Below, in pieces: positions 7,464 through 9,485 of a DNA stretch of 9,485 bases; within the stretch, counting starts at the first letter, position 1, and every line of letters starts with the position of its first letter. The stretch is from Clostridia bacterium (GTDB taxonomy: Bacteria > Bacillota > Clostridia > Oscillospirales > Acutalibacteraceae), in the NCBI GenBank assembly GCA_017424125.1, contig JAFPBM010000205.1, positions 1-9,485 of the forward strand, written 5' to 3'. Below the pieces are notes generated by a model, which saw only the letters and a list, made by a program, of their open reading frames with translations, had not been told where the DNA came from and ran no database searches. The translations under genes and the position numbers were made by a program.

Positions 7464-7492
7464 AATATACATCTGTTACATAATACAGTTAA
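7464..7492 (-). promoter_or_regulatory. Weak candidate promoter for lysC in the hom-lysC gap
   Basis: On the minus strand TTAACT (7487-7492, four of six -35 matches) and TATATT (7464-7469, five of six -10 matches) are separated by exactly 17 bases. The site lies in the 61-base gap between hom and lysC, the only sizeable gap of this operon. It could let lysC be transcribed apart from hom. AT-rich gaps produce such matches by chance, so this is only a possibility. Confidence 0.28.
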
Positions 7493-7505
7493 AACGTATT
7501 ATTTG

Positions 7506-8714
7506 TTAATCAATTACTCTGAATATCCTGTAATCGTTAATTCCGAGTTTTTCCATCTTGGCTTTCAAATCGCACTTAGCGGTTTTCTTAAGTGTAAAAG
7601 CAACGTTTCCGTTTTCTTCACAAACATCGGATACCGCAAATTCTGATTTGACAGCATCGCTATTTTTCGCATCAGTAATAACAAGGTAAGAGAAAGCAAC
7701 TGTGTCGGGATTTACAACGTAATCTTTGTCGCCCTCGTCCCAGAAAAGATATTTTCTTGCGTGAAGATGTTTAATACAGTCCAAAACATCTGCAACAACC
7801 GCACTTGCCGTTGGCAGTTTGCCTGCGCCTCTGCCGTAGAAAGCAACGTCGCCAATCGCGTCGCCGCGTACCTTAATAATGTTAAACACGTCTTCGGTGC
7901 TTGAAATTATGTCAGATTTTTTAATAACAGCGGGGGATACGGCGGCGGTGATTTTGCCGTTTCCCAAAACCTTTGCGTTACCAACAAGTTTAGTAACGTA
8001 ACCCATATTTGAATTAAGCGCGATATCCGAAAGCAACATTCCTCTGATACCGTCTGTTTTAATCTGGTCGGGATAAACGTGCTTTCCGAAAGCGAGCGAT
8101 GCCAAAATACAAATCTTTCTTGCGGCGTCGTGTCCGTCAATATCGGCGGATGGGTCGCGCTCGGCATATCCAAGACGCTGTGCCATGGAAAGCGCATCTG
8201 AGAACTGCATATTATCTTTAATCATCTTGGTGAGAATAAAGTTTGTGGTGCCGTTTAAGATACCCGTAATTTCAGTAAGGTCGTTGGCAGCCAAACACTG
8301 TGCAATCGGACGCAAAACGGGGATACCGCCGCCAACACTCGCTTCAAAGAGGAAGTTAATGTTGTTGTCCATTGCAATTTTAAGAAGTTCTGCGCCCTTT
8401 GCGGCAACAAGTTCTTTGTTTGATGTTACAACGCTTTTGCCTTTGAGAAGACAGGCTTTAACGTAGTCATAAGCGAAGGTCGCGCCGCCTGCTGTTTCAA
8501 TAACAACGCGAACGTCGTCATCGTTTAAAATATCGTTGAAATCTTTTGTGAACTTGTCAGCGTAAGGAACGTTTTCAAAATCACGTATGTCAAGAATGTA
8601 TTTAAGGTTAATCTCATTCTTTGCCTTTTCTGTCAAAAGGTCTTTGTGGTTCAAAATAATCTCTGCCACGCCTGAACCAACAACGCCGTGACCGATAATT
8701 GCTACATCAACCAT
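7506..8714 (-). CDS. hom: Homoserine dehydrogenase
   Basis: This 402-residue enzyme reduces aspartate semialdehyde to homoserine with NAD(P)H, the branch point to threonine and methionine. The N-terminal Rossmann fold has IIGHGVVGSG (6-15, GxGxxG). The catalytic and dimerisation part has TSNKELVA (97-104), EASVGGGIPV (124-133), GILNGTTNFI (151-160) and the signature GYAERDPSADIDGHDAARK (182-200). A second family motif is GRGAGKLPTASAV (294-306). Residues 338-402 resemble a short ACT fold, but the usual PGVL-type ligand loop is missing, and the protein is about 25-30 residues shorter than the roughly 430-residue ACT-bearing Hom of Bacillus. ATG at 8714 has AAGGAG seven bases upstream, overlapping the stop codon of the upstream ACT gene, so the two are almost certainly translationally coupled. 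Confidence 0.95.
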   Translation of the reverse strand: MVDVAIIGHGVVGSGVAEIILNHKDLLTEKAKNEINLKYILDIRDFENVPYADKFTKDFNDILNDDDVRVVIETAGGATFAYDYVKACLLKGKSVVTSNKELVAAKGAELLKIAMDNNINFLFEASVGGGIPVLRPIAQCLAANDLTEITGILNGTTNFILTKMIKDNMQFSDALSMAQRLGYAERDPSADIDGHDAARKICILASLAFGKHVYPDQIKTDGIRGMLLSDIALNSNMGYVTKLVGNAKVLGNGKITAAVSPAVIKKSDIISSTEDVFNIIKVRGDAIGDVAFYGRGAGKLPTASAVVADVLDCIKHLHARKYLFWDEGDKDYVVNPDTVAFSYLVITDAKNSDAVKSEFAVSDVCEENGNVAFTLKKTAKCDLKAKMEKLGINDYRIFRVID

Positions 8715-8724
8715 TGGTATCTCC

Positions 8725-9150
8725 TTATATTATTCTTTCTGCCGAAACGACGCCTTGAAGAGCGGTAAGAGCCTCAAGAATATCGTCAACAGAATGTTTT
8801 TCGGTATCAATCCTTGCCGAAACAGTGATTGCCGCAACGCCGTTTGACGGAAAACCTTGGTTAACCGTTAAAACGTTCGCGTGGAATTTATAAAGTACGG
8901 CAAGAAATTCGGATAAGTTACCCGCTTCGTCCAAAAGCATAGCGCGTAGGTTGACAACGTTTTGCTCGTTATAAAGAAAAACGCTGTCCTTATATTTGTA
9001 AAAAGCACTGCGCGAAATGCCGCTTTTCTGGGCGGCTTCGGATGCAGTTTTAACGTCGCCCGACGCGAGAAGTTGTTTTGCCTTTAACACGCCCGCAAAT
9101 ATTTCGGGTAAAGCCGAAATATTAACTAAAGCAAGTTTGTTTTTGTGCAT
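8725..9150 (-). CDS. ACT-domain protein of the PheB-like (UPF0735) family
   Basis: This 141-residue protein has two parts. Residues 1-60 include the family segment ISRSAFYKYKDSVF (45-58), which resembles a helix-turn-helix. Residues 64-141 form an ACT domain (VVNLRAMLLDEAGNLSEFLAVL, then VLTVNQGFPSNGVAAITVSARID). The same architecture is seen in Bacillus PheB and in ACT proteins encoded beside hom in Clostridia. The role is unproven, but an amino-acid-sensing regulator of the pathway is likely. I chose ATG at 9150, with GGTGG about eight bases upstream. A longer in-frame GTG at 9204 is excluded because it lies upstream of the predicted transcription start and inside the promoter spacer at 9195-9223. 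GTG at 9162 or 9165 would add only four or five residues. It is the first gene of the ACT-hom-lysC operon. Confidence 0.9.
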   Translation of the reverse strand: MHKNKLALVNISALPEIFAGVLKAKQLLASGDVKTASEAAQKSGISRSAFYKYKDSVFLYNEQNVVNLRAMLLDEAGNLSEFLAVLYKFHANVLTVNQGFPSNGVAAITVSARIDTEKHSVDDILEALTALQGVVSAERII

Positions 9151-9194
9151 ACTTTTGTCCACCACCCAAAAACAGTTGTTTTTTGACAAAAAGG

Positions 9195-9223
9195 ATAATA
9201 CCACATATTTTCCCTAAAATCAA
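9195..9223 (-). promoter_or_regulatory. Promoter of the ACT-hom-lysC operon
   Basis: On the minus strand TTGATT (9218-9223, four of six -35 matches) and TATTAT (9195-9200, five of six -10 matches) are separated by 17 bases, with an AT-rich stretch upstream. Transcription would start near 9188, giving an untranslated leader of about 38 bases to ATG 9150. That leader is too short for a lysine riboswitch or a T-box, so control by RNA attenuation is unlikely here. Confidence 0.7.
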
Positions 9224-9260
9224 GCAAATAATAAAAATTTGTTAATTTTTAATATAAATG

Positions 9261-9289
9261 TTGCCATATTGGGAAAAATAGGTTATTAT
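9261..9289 (+). promoter_or_regulatory. Divergent promoter for the gene starting at 9316
   Basis: TTGCCA (9261-9266, four of six) and TATTAT (9284-9289, five of six) are separated by 17 bases, the standard sigma-A layout. Transcription would begin near 9296, leaving about 20 bases before the GTG at 9316 and its GGAGGG ribosome-binding site. It faces away from the promoter at 9195-9223, and the two -35 boxes are 37 bases apart. Confidence 0.65.
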
Positions 9290-9315
9290 ATTAACGGATA
9301 TGGAGGGATTTTTCC

Positions 9316-9426
9316 GTGAATGTTGATTTCAAAAAACGCTTTTTAATAGATACGGCATTTGTGGTGCTTGTTGTGGCAATAATGTACTTTTCTTTCTCAA
9401 ACTTTCTGCGTTTTCAAACAATTTAG
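9316..9426 (+). CDS. Short membrane-protein ORF, possibly the truncated start of a transporter
   Basis: GTG at 9316 is preceded by GGAGGG (9302-9307) with eight bases of spacing and by a good promoter at 9261-9289. The frame runs only 36 codons to TAG at 9424-9426. Residues 5-9 are basic (FKKRF), and residues 10-30 form one hydrophobic helix (LIDTAFVVLVVAIMYFSFSNF), so the product has the look of the first transmembrane segment of a larger membrane protein. It resembles the N-termini of AI-2E/YtvI-type permeases, but I cannot confirm that. A one-base shift near 9384 would open a second frame running to TGA at 9453-9455. Options are a real small membrane protein, a frameshifted or interrupted gene, or an assembly-edge error. 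The start signals are well supported, the identity is not. Confidence 0.45.
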   Translation: MNVDFKKRFLIDTAFVVLVVAIMYFSFSNFLRFQTI

Positions 9427-9485
9427 TAAATGAATTTCTTGTTCCAGAATTCTGATATACAACTAAATTATAAAGATAAATAAAA
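9427..9485. other. Very AT-rich terminal stretch without a recognisable gene
   Basis: These last 59 bases contain only 11 G or C (about 19%), much less than the genes beside them. There is no hairpin that could end the transcript from 9316. A 17-codon ORF (ATG 9430 to TAA 9481-9483) has no ribosome-binding site. The stretch may be the start of a foreign or intergenic segment, or low-quality sequence at a contig end. Confidence 0.3.

Noticed and set aside
7473..7488. CTGT / ACAG inverted repeat in the hom-lysC gap.
   Set aside because: Four-base arms with an eight-base loop and no T-run. It is too weak for a terminator or a credible operator.
9150..9188. Lysine riboswitch, T-box or leader-peptide attenuator in front of the ACT-hom-lysC operon.
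   Set aside because: The predicted leader is only about 38 bases, with no hairpin, no run of regulatory codons and no terminator.
9430..9483. 17-codon ORF in the AT-rich tail.
   Set aside because: It has no Shine-Dalgarno and no conserved features, and a frame of this length is expected by chance in such AT-rich DNA.

Overview
The window looks like a core chromosomal region of a spore-forming Clostridia-type member of the Bacillota, with roughly 40% GC by eye. The main evidence is gene content and order: the 3' end of the sporulation gene yqfD, then phoH, ybeY, era, a small yqzL-like gene, recO and mutS2. The purine-rich Shine-Dalgarno sequences and the dual-product aspartokinase gene agree with this. 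I cannot name a genus.

The plus-strand block (1-6195) is a tightly packed housekeeping cluster. yqfD is cut by the left edge. A candidate extended -10 promoter precedes phoH. ybeY overlaps the end of phoH, era starts one base after the ybeY stop, yqzL overlaps the start of recO, and mutS2 starts nine bases after recO. The products cover RNA and ribosome maturation (PhoH, YbeY, Era) and DNA recombination and ribosome or DNA quality control (RecO, MutS2). The block ends at a strong hairpin at 6194-6224 that can terminate transcription from both strands.

The minus-strand block (9223 down to 6233) is an aspartate-family amino-acid operon: an ACT-domain regulator-like protein, homoserine dehydrogenase (hom), then aspartokinase (lysC). 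It has a good sigma-A-type promoter at 9195-9223. The lysC gene has an in-frame internal ATG behind a near-perfect Shine-Dalgarno. This predicts a separate regulatory (beta) subunit, as known for Bacillus subtilis aspartokinase II. The C-terminal ACT-like domain of Hom is shortened and lacks the usual ligand loop.

A divergent promoter (9261-9289) drives a short membrane-protein start at 9316. Its reading frame stops after 36 codons, followed by a very AT-rich tail to the window edge. This is probably a broken or mis-assembled gene, or a small membrane protein.

I found no mobile element, CRISPR array, tRNA, rRNA or riboswitch. The most unusual signal is compositional. The palindromic tetramers GATC and AGCT are both completely absent from all 9485 bases, although about 30 of each would be expected by base composition. 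This suggests avoidance linked to restriction-modification.
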